A stretch of 64,000 nt of DNA from Pholiota molesta (taxonomy: Eukaryota; Basidiomycota; Agaricomycetes; Agaricales; Strophariaceae): contig JACGCK010000021.1 of NCBI GenBank assembly GCA_014925825.1, positions 186,001 through 250,000 on the forward strand. The letters are read 5' to 3'. The notes below the pieces were generated by a model. The model saw nothing but the letters and a program-made list of their open reading frames with translations. It was not told the origin of the DNA and did not search any database. The position numbers and the translations under genes are program-made. Shown one piece after another: positions 12,143 to 24,010 of this stretch. Position 1 is the first letter of the stretch, and each line of letters begins with the position of its first letter.

Positions 12143-15100
12143 ATGGACTAACGTTTCCTGTGTACTGTTTGCTCGTTTTTCTGTATCTTTACTTGCACCC
12201 GTGTCCTTCATACTTTTGGGATAGATGTTTCGCTCTCACTTACCTTCAGCTATTCTACCTCCCTCCATCACCCATTTAAACATTGACATCACATAACTTC
12301 GACTTCATTCTTGCCTTTTCCCCCGTCTTTTCCATCCTTTCGTCTTGACTCTTCACACTGTTTTCAACCCGCCCCTCAGCTCAGTTGCGCTCTCCTCTTT
12401 CTTCCGTACATTTGAACCACTGTTTCGATTACAACACAACTTTTCCTATAGCACACCATCCTAAAGTAAACAAGACCCCTCCATGTATTCCACGATCTAC
12501 ATATCAAATCCTTAAATCTCACCTCTGTCTATATTCATTGTTGCGTGTTAGGCTCGGCGTTCTCGGAGGGTATGGGATGGGAACGTCAGTTCGCGCTTGG
12601 ACCAGGTGCGATTATATTGCGGTGTTGCTGGTGCATCGCACGAAGGTAGAAAAAGAACTGTGTGTCGCGTAAGGAGGGATGGAATCAAGATACCAGTGAT
12701 CTGCATAAGGATCTGCTTTCTATTATAGCTTTAATAGGCTGAGAGAAATATCCAATCAGACTCTGAGCTTGTTCAGTGAAACATACTCGGGATTGTGATT
12801 CGTGCAGATGGTAACGACCTTATCATACTCGAATACGAATCAAAACACAAAACAAAAAAATCCAGATATGAATACTCTTGAAACCGAGAGAAGATACCGG
12901 CGTCTAAATAAGGTTGCCCTGGTATTTATTATGATTTAGACGCCCTGGTACTCAACAAATTATGATAGCCTTCTAATTAAACTGAGTCGAGATAACTTTT
13001 AGTGTACACACATGGTGAATGTGGATGGTAAGATGTGAAGAGACCAACATGATCAGTTTGAATACTTACATCGTCCTTGCCAGACGGTCTACAGAACAGG
13101 AACATGTTTCACCCAGCCCAATGGTTGCGTGATATATGTATATGATTACTGATTATGATGGTTCTTCCTTCTAGGAAACTGGCACTCGCCCCAAATTCGC
13201 CCTCGTATGTGATGAACCACAGAAGCTGCGCCTGGAGGCCATTCGATGTGTCCTGTTGCTCCAGTTGATTGCATACGAGCACTTTTGCCATTGAAGAAAA
13301 GTCTGAACATCAGATATATCCGTAGGCAATGTCGAATGATTTGAATCCTGCATACTAATACTCTGAATTTCTGCTTGGTTTACGATCGTAGACGACATAA
13401 TTAAGATCTAAAAATAGGCATCACTTGATTTGTGGGCGAGACTCGAGTACATACATGATGGCGATTCAGAGGCACTTCCGGAACGCAAAGTATCGAGATA
13501 TCATCACGCTGCCCACAAAGGTACCATGACGACAATACGTGTCTGCTCCGGTTCCCTCGAATCAGTGGTTTTGGTGTTGCAGACACAGTGGGTCCGAGTA
13601 AGAGGACCAAGCCGGCACACGAGCCTAAATATAAGAAGGAATCCACCCGTGTAGATGTAGGACATCACCCACAATATTGCATTGTGGGTCGAAGCTTGCT
13701 GGCGGGCTGTCAATATAGTCATCGACGGCAAATGAGCGGTACATGAAACACAGCCAGAAAACAGCGATAGAGTTGACCTTTTGTTGTGCGAGCGAGCCTT
13801 GGAAGATTAAGTTGCATAACAAGGAGCTATGCAAAAGAAAGCTCGAGGTCTCCGTTCCACTAGGTGTACTTATAAATGCTTCTACCTCAATTCCGGAAAC
13901 AGGTTGTGGACCGGTCGTGTAACCTTTAATAGTTTGTGGGTTGAGCGGAATGTCGCCGGTGGTTGCTGACAGGTGCCTCAATGCCACGTTGAATACGATT
14001 ATAAAACCGAGCATCTCTTACATGGAAAGAATCAGAGCCATCGCACACCCCCCACATCCGCTTCTACTCGCGAAGAGCTTCCCGCGCATCTATAGTGAGC
14101 ACCTGCACTGTGCAGTGTCCACACATTTACGGTTTTTTGAACGTCTTCGCAATCAAGCTCGGCGACAGAGCAGCAGACACGCAGTGCAGCATGGGTATGT
14201 TGCAGATTCCTGCACTTGGGATGACTTGGATGGAGATCGATGGTCATTGGTATTGGTATAGCATGTGAGTGTTGCGTTGCGCAACGCGAAGTCGCTCAGC
14301 GCGGTCACGATTACGTGATCAAACAATTTCCCACCCGCCGTTTTCCGTCTCTTCCATCACACAATCTTCACCCAACCACGACTATGGTCTTGCTTCCCTA
14401 CTGCTATACGCTCTGGATCTTATGTGAACCTCCTACGAATACTGGCTGTCTGAGGGGTAGGCTATTGTGAACTCGTTTGGCGATCGCGCTTCAGTGCTAA
14501 CTTTCTGGGGATGGTGCCGCCGCCCGGCGCGCCCCGTCGGTGGACCCACAAAACGCGACATCTGTCAACCGCTCCGAGCTTACCCTTTATGGACCCCGCT
14601 CAATACAAAACTAGACAATGAAAAAAGTGGGCCCGCACCAATCGACCCAAATACCCACTTTTGGAATGTTGCCTGACAAGGCAATTTGGTACCCATTTTT
14701 ACTGTTTTGGGACGTGCTGCGATAACTCGCGATAAGAAAACTACCTCGGGCACAATCCGGGCATGGAACACGTGTACCAATCCATGAAAAAATACTGTTT
14801 ATGGTAGTTTTCATGTTACGAGAGCATTTTATTCTTGTCGACGGCTGAGGAGTATAAAGGCAGACCATCTTTCGCCTATGATTCCCCAGCAAAGCTCCTG
14901 TCATTGGTCCTTTGGCTACTCACAAGTCCCTTGCAAACCTCTCCGCATTGTTCCTCACTGTTCCTCGCGCTTACCTCGCATATAACGCCTTACCTCCGCG
15001 CACATAGCCAATAAGCTACCCTTGTCCTCGTGTTCGTAGTCACCTGACTTCTAAACCCGTGGGTACGTCCTCCCCGCTATAACTTTATTAGTGTGGGTCC

Positions 15101-15279
15101 AGCGCTGATATGATATATTTATTGCGGTGTCTTGTTCTCTTTACCCTCACGATTGCTCCGGTTTTCCCGATCATTGTTTTCGCCGTTTCCTCCTCCCCCA
15201 TCATTACCTTCCTTTTTCCTTTTTCTACGTCCATTTTCCATCATGATTCTCATTCCGTGGGCGACCCACTTCCAGAGTC
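12143..15279. other. 3.1-kb intergenic region; possible decayed gene on the minus strand
   Basis: No family motif is visible. On the minus strand, adjoining open segments at 13401-14014 encode hydrophobic stretches (for example KVNSIAVFWLCFMY and YTGGFLLIFRL), with GTAAG- and AG-like sites between them. I could not join them into a credible product. The last 700 bp before 15280 are T/C-rich and probably the promoter of the fork-head gene. Confidence 0.35.
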
Positions 15280-16916
15280 ATGAGCTATCACGCATACCAG
15301 ACCCCGTACCCAAGATGCCCACCCATATATGACAACGGCCTTTCTTATGACATGCATCAACATAGTATTCCCTTGCTTTACCACCATCAACCACCCTCGC
15401 CCGACGACTCGTCGCCTAGCTTGTCCTCAGCGTCCGGGACAAATTTCGGCCACCACGATATTCTTATGGGACAGGCCACGGGCTACCCCAGCTCTCCATA
15501 CCAGCCTACCCAGACACTCGGTCAAGGATTTTCGTCCATCGCTGGACAGGGCTTTGGTACCTCTCGAGGTCCACAGCCATATGAGCCAGTACGTGTTTTC
15601 TATTGATAATTCAGGGCCTGTCCTACAACGTGTACTCATATTCCATTCTACTACTAGCAATATATCACGCCGTCCCGTACGAATTCCCATCCTTCTTCCT
15701 CCGACTACAGTATGAACGTGGAAGACTATATCAACTATCCTTCCGACGATGGCCATAGCCCTACTTCGCTGCCATCTACCTCCCTTGGCTCTCGGCGGAT
15801 GCAGGACCCTCCCAAACCGACGGACCAAGAGACGGAAGCGTACCTCCGCAAAAACATCCCGATCGCAGAAGGGAAACCAGTGAGCTTATGGTCGCTACCC
15901 GACTCTGGTTCCAAGACCCCAAAAATCTCAGACATGATCAAGCTCGCCATCTGGGGCAGCCGAAACCACCAACTCACGCTCCGACAAATATACGACGAGA
16001 TCGAAGACCGATATCCGCATCTGAAGGACGCCCAAGACAAACCCTGGCAGGTATGTCGCGCGTCGACCGTCGCTCAAGTTACGTGCTCATCATTGCCCAG
16101 CGCTCGATCCGCCACAACCTCTCGCTGAAGGCGATGTTCGTGCGCGAAGAACGCCCGCAGAGCGACCCCGGCAAGGGCTACTACTGGACGCTCAACACCG
16201 CCATGGGCGAGGGCAACAAGCGCGACCGCAAGCGCAAGCGGGACGGCCAGCACATCAAGGACGAGGAGGAGGACACGGACTTCTCGTCCGAGAGCCAGGG
16301 GGGGCATAACGACGCCCCGTCGCCGTCGTCCTCGTCCTCGCACCACAGACACCAACACCCCCGCCCTGGCCACCCCCAGGACGCGCCTGTGTACATGCAC
16401 GGCCATCCGCAGCAGGGCATGATGCACGGCCAGGCGCCGTACATGGGCCCGCCGTCCCTTATGTTCAACCAGCCAGCGCCGGGGGGGCCGTCGTCCTATA
16501 CCACGGGCCCCCAGAATATGCCTTTCCAGACGGGACACGCAGGCCCTGGGTTCTCGGCGAGCCCCGCCTGGGGGGGGCCGCAGCCTCTGCTGAATCCGCA
16601 AACCGGCATGTTCGTCGATCCACCGCCTCCCCTCGCCGCGCAGGGCCATTACCAGCAGCAGCAGCAGCAGCAGCAGCCCGGTGCATCTCATCGGCGCGGT
16701 CCGACGGGCGGGATGGGCACCCGACCCCAGCAGCAAGCCGGCGGCTTCCTATCGCACACCATGCCCGTGCAAGGGGACTTCATGCCCTCGCCGGGCGGTG
16801 TGTCTCAGTCGTCTAGGAAGTCCTCGCGGCGTTCGCATTCGGATACGTCCCCGGAGGACGACGAGGACGAGCGGGCGAGGAGCGTGCCGCGGCCACGCTC
16901 AGGGCATCGGTCCTGA
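15280..16916 (+). CDS. Fork-head (winged-helix) transcription factor
   Basis: Nuclear DNA-binding regulator of 505 residues. Exons 15280-15588, 15658-16050 and 16101-16916 join in phase. The fork-head domain lies at about residues 190-270: PKISDMIKLAIWGSRNHQL, LRQIYDEIEDRYPHLKD, then the recognition-helix signature RSIRHNLSLKAMFV and wing GKGYYWTLN. An intron splits KPWQ/RSIRHNLS. The first lysine-proline of the usual KPPYSY box is replaced by KTPKISD. A basic RDRKRKRDG stretch after the domain is a likely nuclear signal. The rest is disordered, rich in Pro, Gln (run of eight), Ser and His. The start ATG gives MSYHAYQTPYPRCPP and is preceded by a pyrimidine-rich leader. Confidence 0.93.
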
Positions 16917-18250
16917 GGGCCTGCAGGATGCCATCGCAGTCGGATAGGGTTTCTATATTTGGCTTGTCCTTTTCAGAAGATCGTCGTGTTCACGTTTTAC
17001 TTAACGCCCAAGGATTTACACGTCCATATGACCCGCTCTGGTATGGTTACGGTTCAATTCAATTTTCGTTTGTCTAGAAGTTTTTGTTTGCTGGCATATT
17101 GTGCTTCATCATCGTGCTCCTCGGTTTCGTCCTAATACTTTTCGATGTTTCGTTCCATGCATTCGGACTCGTCTCTCATGCGCTGCCTTCGTTCTGGCGT
17201 TGTTCGCTTCTAAAATCTCTCTGTACCACGATTATATGTAATAACATTGACATCCTTTATTTATACTTGAGGTTGCGGTTTTGTAATCCTGTACGGCTGT
17301 ATCCATACTCGGAATATGTACATACTATCGCTACTTACTACATACTTACAACAGGCCTGGGCCGTGTCAACGGCTGTCGCTACTTAGATACATTCGAAAT
17401 AACTTACGTTACCCACAGTGTGCCGCTAAGTCTGAATGAAATCCAGATTCACTTGATCATCATGAGTATGAATTGGAGTTCCATCTTGTTTCCTTGAGCC
17501 GATTTAACTTGAATGCACACTGCCGCGAAGCCCTAACTAACTAAGCTCAATAGCCCGCAACTCATTTCACCATTGACATCTATATGACCAAGCCTATTTG
17601 GACGCCCACAATCAAGCCACGCTGTTCCGATCGTGATGCCCGTGCTTCAAATTGTTCGCGTATGCTAGTAGATTCTCCCTGCCACGGCCTGATCAGGGCA
17701 ATGGGCTCTCAAGTGGTAGACTGACGTCGGCGGTCGGGACCTAGTGGACCGCAAACCCATGGCGCTCGCAGTTCGCGGGTTTGAACGTACACTCATAAGC
17801 CGCGTCGAAAGTAATGGCAAAGGAAGTTTCGATAAATATTTACAAATTTTGGGTGCTATCTGGAGGGGTGCTCGATAGCCAGACGAGGCAGTATAAGGCA
17901 GGATACGGCAGATGATATTTTGAACGCTATTCGCGATAGGATTGAATGACAAGGAATTCGCGAATCACAAGTTGTTTGCTATCAATTCACCGGAGTCCCC
18001 ATTGACCAAGTCTGAGGCACGCATGCCACGGCCGTCTTTCTATACTTATCTAAGGCATTCAACCACCGGGCCTAGAGCCAATTTGATTTCGAAAATGAAC
18101 ATGAAGTTTCTGACAACTTCTGGGGTATATTCCGACCCTGTTCTAATCGCTATCGTGGATTGGCCTGGATCAGTGCGTCCTTTGAGATTTACCATGTACG
18201 AAAAATGGTACGTACTTCCGCAGGTGACTTGAATCAAAGAGCGGTCACCA
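16917..18250. other. Convergent spacer between fork-head and PL14 genes
   Basis: 1.3 kb of T-rich 3' flank followed by sequence with no supported gene. A 137-codon ORF (17084-17497) is a hydrophobic artefact of T-richness. No RNA gene was recognised. Confidence 0.5.
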
Positions 18251-19385
18251 TTACTGCAATATAGCGCCGGTGACGTCCGCAAACCAAGCCCTTTGATCTT
18301 TTGGAGACGCCCACTCAGGTCCATGGCCTGACGATTGCAAGTTATACAATGATGAGTCGAGGAAGATCAGGGAGCTTACCTCCGAAGAAAGTCTGGAAAT
18401 GCATCCCCTTCATCTTGGCCTCGGTCGATTCTCGCAGCTGAAGACCGTTGACAGTGATCACAGATACTCCATCTATCCAAAGTTCGAGTTCACCTGAGTC
18501 GGGATGAATGGGATAAGTGATGGACTTGTACTGATTCCATACATGTTATATAACTTACCATTGTTAGAACCCACATCATTGAGCTTAAGCCTAAACGCAA
18601 CAGTTGTCCATCCACTCACTGCGCGATTGAAATCAAACGCTCCGCGTCCCACTGAAAATCCATAATCGCTGTTCTCGATGGAACGAGGCGGTACCGCCGA
18701 TAGCTGCGCGCTGTTCTCCGGAGTGAGAGGCAGATAGGTGTACAACTCGCCCACAGCCTCAGATCTATAATAAAATCCGAGTAAGCTTCCACTTGACACT
18801 CGCAGCTCAGCTAAAATAGAACAAACCTCCACATGGGCCTGATATTGAAGCACTGGCAGCGCTGTTCTTTCCGCCCTCCGGTACACCCATACGAGAGGTC
18901 CCCAACACCGCCGACTGGAACGAAATGGAATATGAGCGCGATACTCAAGCACGATCAGAGCTCTGCAAAGACTTGCAAATCCCTGGAAGCTTCCCGCCTT
19001 TGACCCATGTCCATCCCTCCTGCAGCATCATACGATAGCTGAATACCGCCTCGGTCGCTGTCTCCAGTCGTTTCGCGAATGCCTGGGGACCAGTGAGGTA
19101 GAATCCAAACCCGCCCGGAACTTGGCCGCCCGGGTTGATGCTTCCTTCCGGATAGAGTGCTTCCCAAGCAACATGGGGTGGGCTTATGGAGGAGTTTCCG
19201 GAAGGTGGAGGCTGTACGATATCGTGAGCCGTTTTTGAGAAGATTTTGTGAACGCCCAGTGGTTTGTCTGCGAGAGCAACGTGATGGAGATTGGGATGGG
19301 TTATGTGGTCACAGGTGGTAAATCCAGAGACGAAGTCGTTGACCGGGATCAGATGCTTTAGTAGGTCATCCATGTGGGTATTCAA
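18251..19385 (-). CDS. Polysaccharide lyase family 14 protein
   Basis: PL14 family lyase (glucuronan/alginate-type beta-elimination; substrate not predictable here), 297 residues. Diagnostic stretches: WEALYPEGSINPGG, GGFGFYLTGP, FSYRMMLQEGWTWVKGGKLPG, then GGVGDLSYGCTGGR with RCQCFNIRPMWR, GELYTYLPLTP, DYGFSVGRGAFDF, LKLNDVGSNNGELELWIDG and the C-terminal PEWASPKDQRAWFADVTGAIL. Five exons: 18977-19385, 18827-18914, 18559-18764, 18380-18493, 18251-18327, all in phase. Intron 1 begins GCAAGT (GC-AG) and is needed to join LPGI to FGGVGD. No signal peptide is visible after the ATG at 19385 (MNTHMDDLLKHLIPVN), unusual for a wall- or substrate-degrading enzyme. A missed upstream exon is possible. 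Confidence 0.92.
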
Positions 19386-19986
19386 ATGTATTCAGAAAGA
19401 AAGAGATATGGTATGTATTGTGTTAAGGTTGACGCTGAAGAAATATAACATCATAGGGGTTCGTCAAAAAATAAGTTTGAAGTCCGACCACCGACTCCGC
19501 ACTCGTTCTTTCTTACGTTCGTCCATGTCTGCACTTTTTACGAGTTGTCATGTTTGAGGTATTGTGGTTGGAAACTTTACTGATTCAATTCCTAATCTTT
19601 TTTTCGCTTTTTATGTTGCAGGAAACATAGAAGTCATTCGAATTCTCAAGCTGCAGCCGAAGGATAGGCATTCGGCACGACGCATCATATGGACTGTGCA
19701 ATGGCAGTGCAACTGCTTTCGATTCTGATTTCACTTGTCAGATCTTTGTCATTTCCGTAGCCACCGTGTTGAGAGGCGGAGCTCGCAGCAGCCTTCTCGC
19801 AGTCGCATCAGCGCACACTCATCAAGGGCCACGGAATTTGGGGATTTGACGCGCTGCGCAGTCGGGACCTGAATCATAACCGCAGTCCTCTCGCCAAGGT
19901 CCAGGCAATAACTTGAACTCTCCGAGTCAACTTTCCTTATCCTGTTTCAATACGGCCTGCTCTGCATATATCACCACCGACGAGTC
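19386..19986. promoter_or_regulatory. Divergent promoter region (PL14 lyase / gene at 19987)
   Basis: 601 bp between two divergent start codons. It contains T-rich runs around 19598-19610. No clear TATA box or repeated site was found. Confidence 0.45.
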
Positions 19987-21432
19987 ATGATTCTCGACAA
20001 GCAGCCTCTCCCTGATGATGTTGTGCCTCTTGAGGCTCCGCCTTCGTATGAAACATTAGGAGGAAGCAGTCGCAGCACGCGCAATGGTGACTACACCCCG
20101 GAAAAGGCAGCGAAGAGCGAACAAACATTAGCAGGCCCTTCGTCACATCCCTATCCCCCAACATCTCCAGTCAGTCCTAATCCGGCGCTTCTATCACCAA
20201 ACCTATCATCACGGTCAGAGAAAGGGAAGGCGCGGCCGGGAAACTGGAAGTTCAAGTTCACGGAATCACCTGAAGCGCGAAAAGAACGAGAAATTCGGAA
20301 AACCATCCTCGATCTCCTGCGCGATGTGATTCAACAGCACCTCTGCAACCCACAGGCAGCAGTGGGAATCCTTCAAAGCTGTGCACATGCATGTACTACC
20401 CATTCCGTCTCGTTCTCGACTCTCCTCCAGGAGAAATCCATCGAGAACCGTACGCCTCTTTACTGGACTATTGTAAAACGCCTCCCGGACGAACATCAAG
20501 AAATAGAGGACCACCAAGGCCCTGATCTGCTCAGCGCCCTCCTATCTTACGCCTCACCGTTAACGCAGGCCACAATAACAGAACTGCGCCTCGCATGCCT
20601 AGCGACGTCTGATCAGACACTTTTCCACCGACTGCGCCAATCACCCGAATTTGCGCCCGTGTCTGGAGTTAATCAGATGTTACTTGGAGTCACTATGTCG
20701 CCAGACGACATCGCTGTAGAAGACCTCCCGGGAGATGTAGGAGGATTCGCCGTGGATTTCGTGATTCCCCATTTCAATAAACGGATGACAGTGGCAAGGG
20801 AGATCCCCCTGGAATTCATTGCGCGCAGTATGTGATCTTCCAAAGCTTCAGGATATATGTATGATCTGACCGCTCTTTTCATTCTATAAGGTCGAATGTG
20901 GAGCCTAGTATTTTTCGTAGCTCCTGAACGTCCTGAACGTCCATCCCGAACTGATCCCAGCGATCCCCCACAGGCTCATGGTGCATCCGACTTTCCCTTC
21001 TCGAATCAAGTCCTCCCACGTTCATCGACTCACGGCTCCTCATCTCCCGTGCCATCCCCCCAGCAACTTCACCCATCTCACCCCAGCCTCCTTCGCCTAA
21101 GAGCGGCATTGGTTTCCGCCTTGCGCCCAGAGCACCAAAGAAAAACGAACCTTCAGATATCTCGATCAGGCTAACGTCGAGGGAACAGCTGCAGGCGGCT
21201 AGGAGTGGGAATCCAGGGAGGAACGTTGTGTTGCCTCTGGAAACCAGCGCTTCTGGCGCTACTCTTCAATATGGGTAGGCGGCCTTTTTATTTTGTGCTT
21301 TGAACTCGCATCTGATGAATCATTGGGCCTACTAGAAATAGTCCATACATTGGAGCTGATGAGAAGCTAAGAGCACGCTTCGAAGCTCGACTGGAAAAGC
21401 CAGGGGATGATACTGACTGTGTTATTTGCTGA
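19987..21432 (+). CDS. Conserved-looking fungal protein of unknown function with C-terminal CaaX-like motif
   Basis: Four exons (19987-20827, 20891-20916, 20961-21274, 21336-21432) give 425 residues with consistent phase. Intron 2 is only 44 nt; it is required because the frame after it (GSWCIRLSLLESSPPTFIDSR) is clearly coding. The N-terminus is disordered and proline-rich (APPSYETLGG). A central helical domain runs from about residue 95 (RKTILDLLRDVIQQHLCNP) to LGVTMSPDDIAVEDLPGD, VIPHFNKRMTVAREIPLEFIA. A C-terminal segment has ISIRLTSREQLQAARSG. It ends DDTDCVIC, where CVIC fits a prenylation box, suggesting membrane attachment (inference). I do not recognise the family. Confidence 0.85.
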
Positions 21433-21765
21433 TCTGTCTCTGTCTATCTCTTATCGGCTCTAATTTACTTTCGTCATTATCTAGCCACGCTGAGAACATG
21501 ACATTGCTGTGATCACTCAATTTGTACGCATCGTACATTTGCAGACTGTATTTTTACCATTTCTGTCTTGATATTTATCTACGAAACTATTTTGTATGTT
21601 GGATTAGATTGTTCTACGTTACTAGGGTTCTCTGACGTTTAGCTTTTAAGCTTGAGGTATTATAAGGCCATTATCTACCCATAGAAACTGGTTGGCCCGC
21701 CGATACGTTCGAAAGGTTAGCTTCGAAGGCCTAATCTTTGAAAGTGATATAAGGCATAGTGATTT
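21433..21765. other. Convergent 3' spacer
   Basis: 333 bp between the ends of the unknown gene and MFS gene A. AT-rich, probably both 3' UTRs. No gene seen. Confidence 0.55.
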
Positions 21766-24010
21766 TTACACCTTCTGTGTCTGACGTTCTCTAACCAACA
21801 GTTCCCGAGCTGCGATGAAACAAAGCGCAGACGCAGCAAGCATGCTCTGATAACAGTCATCGTGTCAGGGTAAGGACCTGGACCAAGTTAGGCATTTCAG
21901 TTTGGACTTACCCCAGAGAATATTATCGCTTTATGCCACAAGAATGCACCTGTCAATAGCGATCCCTGGGCTGGCGCGGCACCCAGCGCTCCAAAACTTG
22001 AGACTGCTAAAGCAATCCCCGTGCGTGCACTAATCGAGCAATATAGTTAAGGGCTGCGTTATGGACATCCTTCATAGATTCACTCACCCGACTTCATCTG
22101 GCCTGCGAGCAAGTGTGGCAAGGCCCGAAACGGATAACGAAAGCCATGCCCCGGAGACAAGGCCAAATACAATACAGAAGGCGATCAAGGCTTCCTTGGT
22201 TTGTCTGGAGAAAAAAATAAGATTTAAAGGCTGAGGAGTTGAACTATCGATGAATGAACTTACACGCCAAAGATTGCAAATATCAGGGCGGTGTTGATGA
22301 TAGTGCAGGGAACGAAAACATTGAAAGGGCCATACATGTCTGCCAGGAAGTTTGCCCCCACTCGTCCGAGGGCACCCATACCGTTCAAAAGGGATATCTG
22401 ACATGTGGAAACTAAATTAGAATTCCCCAAACCCTGTACAGTAAAAAATAATTCTGACTGAGTAGAAGGCCAAATTAGGATCAATGCGATGTTGAATAGC
22501 ATAGAGTTGGAGATAAATCACTTAAATAAGAACAAGTTAGGTATATCAAAATAATAGTATTCAAATGGGTTCTTACTCGGGAAAAAGATTCCAAAATTTG
22601 CAAGCACAGATCTAGGTTCAAAGTTCAAATTCAGGCAGAATTCATAGCCAGTTCTAATGCTGACCCGACATTGACACACAGGTAGGGAGGATCAGAAAAG
22701 AATGCCTTGATTTTTGGCTGTGTCGCCCTGACATCTTTCATTGGGTAGGCCGTCCGCATGAGGCAGTTTCCTAGAACCAGACATCCCAGAACGACACATC
22801 CGCTGCGACGTACAGCCGTTCCGAATCCAACAGACGGTATGAGGTGACTAAAATTCAATTGAAGCGGCACCACATCAAAGCATTTATTGTTAACAACTTA
22901 CTTGATCACTGTGCAAGCAAAGTTTAGAAACAAATACGACGCGACATGGCGAGGTTCAGTGCTCACTGATGGGAAATATGACTGATCCAATGGCTCCACC
23001 ACTGAGCGCGATGCCAGTGGCAAGAGCCCTTCGTCGCTTGAAATGATGAACGGCGATACTTGCGGTTGGGACGAAGGTCAAACCAAGGCCGAGTCCCATA
23101 CCGACTCCTTGACTGAGAAAAACCTACTTGATGATTAGACGCGCCTTAGGGCATGCAAAAATTCTTACTTGATAATATTGCTGTGGTTGAACTAGAGACG
23201 ACAAAAATAGTCTGTTATGTTACGAAGAGGTCAGTAATCTATTTTTAACTCCAGCCGATGGTAGAAGTAACTCACGACAGAGTGAAAATGATCCCTCCAG
23301 ATACTTCGAGAACGTGAAAGTGTCCAGCATCGAAGAGCTTTCCTGAAACAGCACCAAGGAAGAAGGGCATCATCAGCTGCAAGCTTCCTATCCACGCGAT
23401 TTTACCGGGGCTGTGAGATGATAACAAAAATCGCGTATAGAAATCTGACCAATCTGTGTAAATACTTCCCATTTTCCAAAAAAGGAGGGTACGATGGCTT
23501 ACCTTGATATACGCCGAAGGAATGCAAATATCTGCGACAAGCATGAATAAATTTGTCAAAGTCTGGAAAGTACTGAAAAACGTGCATACCCGAATGTCGC
23601 AAAGAAGACAAGCCATCTGAATAATGATGGTTGGAGATCAGCGCTCGTAGATTAGTTATGGCGGATATAGCTGATACTTACGCGCCGAATATAGTCATCC
23701 AGGCCTTGCGGCCACCATCGGTAGCGATATCTGCTACACCCTGGATCGCATTTTCAGGAGATGTTGGGCGGGTTGGGGGCAGCGTCGGTCTTAAATTTGA
23801 ATCATAGACCCCCGTTGTACTTGTCAAATCAGCATGAAAGTTGACGTAGGGCTCGTATTCACTGTCGCCAATGCTGACATTACTTCCTGTCTTGACGAGT
23901 GCATACGGCTGGTTACGCAACGCCGATAATCTATGACCTGGGTGATCTATTATTGATGGATTTGTAGTGCCCAGGAGCTCTTGGGTGGGATATGTCCTAT
24001 GATGAGACAT
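21766..24010 (-). CDS. Monocarboxylate-transporter-like MFS permease, copy A
   Basis: Twelve-helix plasma-membrane permease of the fungal MCT/SLC16-like group, 496 residues. It has a long hydrophilic N-terminus, then GGRKAWMTIFGAWLVFFATF, FGVYQDFYTRFLLSS, AWIGSLQLMMPFFLGAVSG, GVGMGLGLGLTFVPTASIA, FKRRRALATGIALSGGAIG, NGMGALGRVGANFLADMYG and LARRPDEVG. Fourteen exons: 23682-24010, 23590-23616, 23503-23531, 23276-23444, 23169-23211, 22967-23123, 22902-22908, 22665-22847, 22577-22611, 22459-22520, 22264-22397, 22088-22204, 21912-22029, 21766-21846. All phases close. Exon 7 is 7 nt. The same exon pattern occurs in copy B at 41939-44133. It is divergent from DUF4139 copy A, 1.24 kb away. The transported substrate cannot be told from sequence. 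Confidence 0.94.
22902..22908 (-). other. 7-nt microexon of MFS copy A
   Basis: The minus strand reads ..CACAG, TGATCAA, GTAAGT... The seven bases complete a Met codon begun in exon 6 (A/TG), give Ile, and start the Asn codon finished by exon 8 (AA/T). Without it the frame from SVIFPI to HLIPSVGFG is lost. The paralog has TGCTCAA at 42984-42990 in the same place. Confidence 0.88.

Noticed and set aside
16074..16736. 220-codon minus ORF opposite the fork-head gene
   Set aside because: Arg-rich product caused by GC-rich His/Pro/Gln codons on the other strand.
17084..17497. 137-codon hydrophobic plus ORF after the fork-head gene
   Set aside because: Lies in T-rich 3' flank; composition explains the hydrophobicity and no conserved motif is seen.
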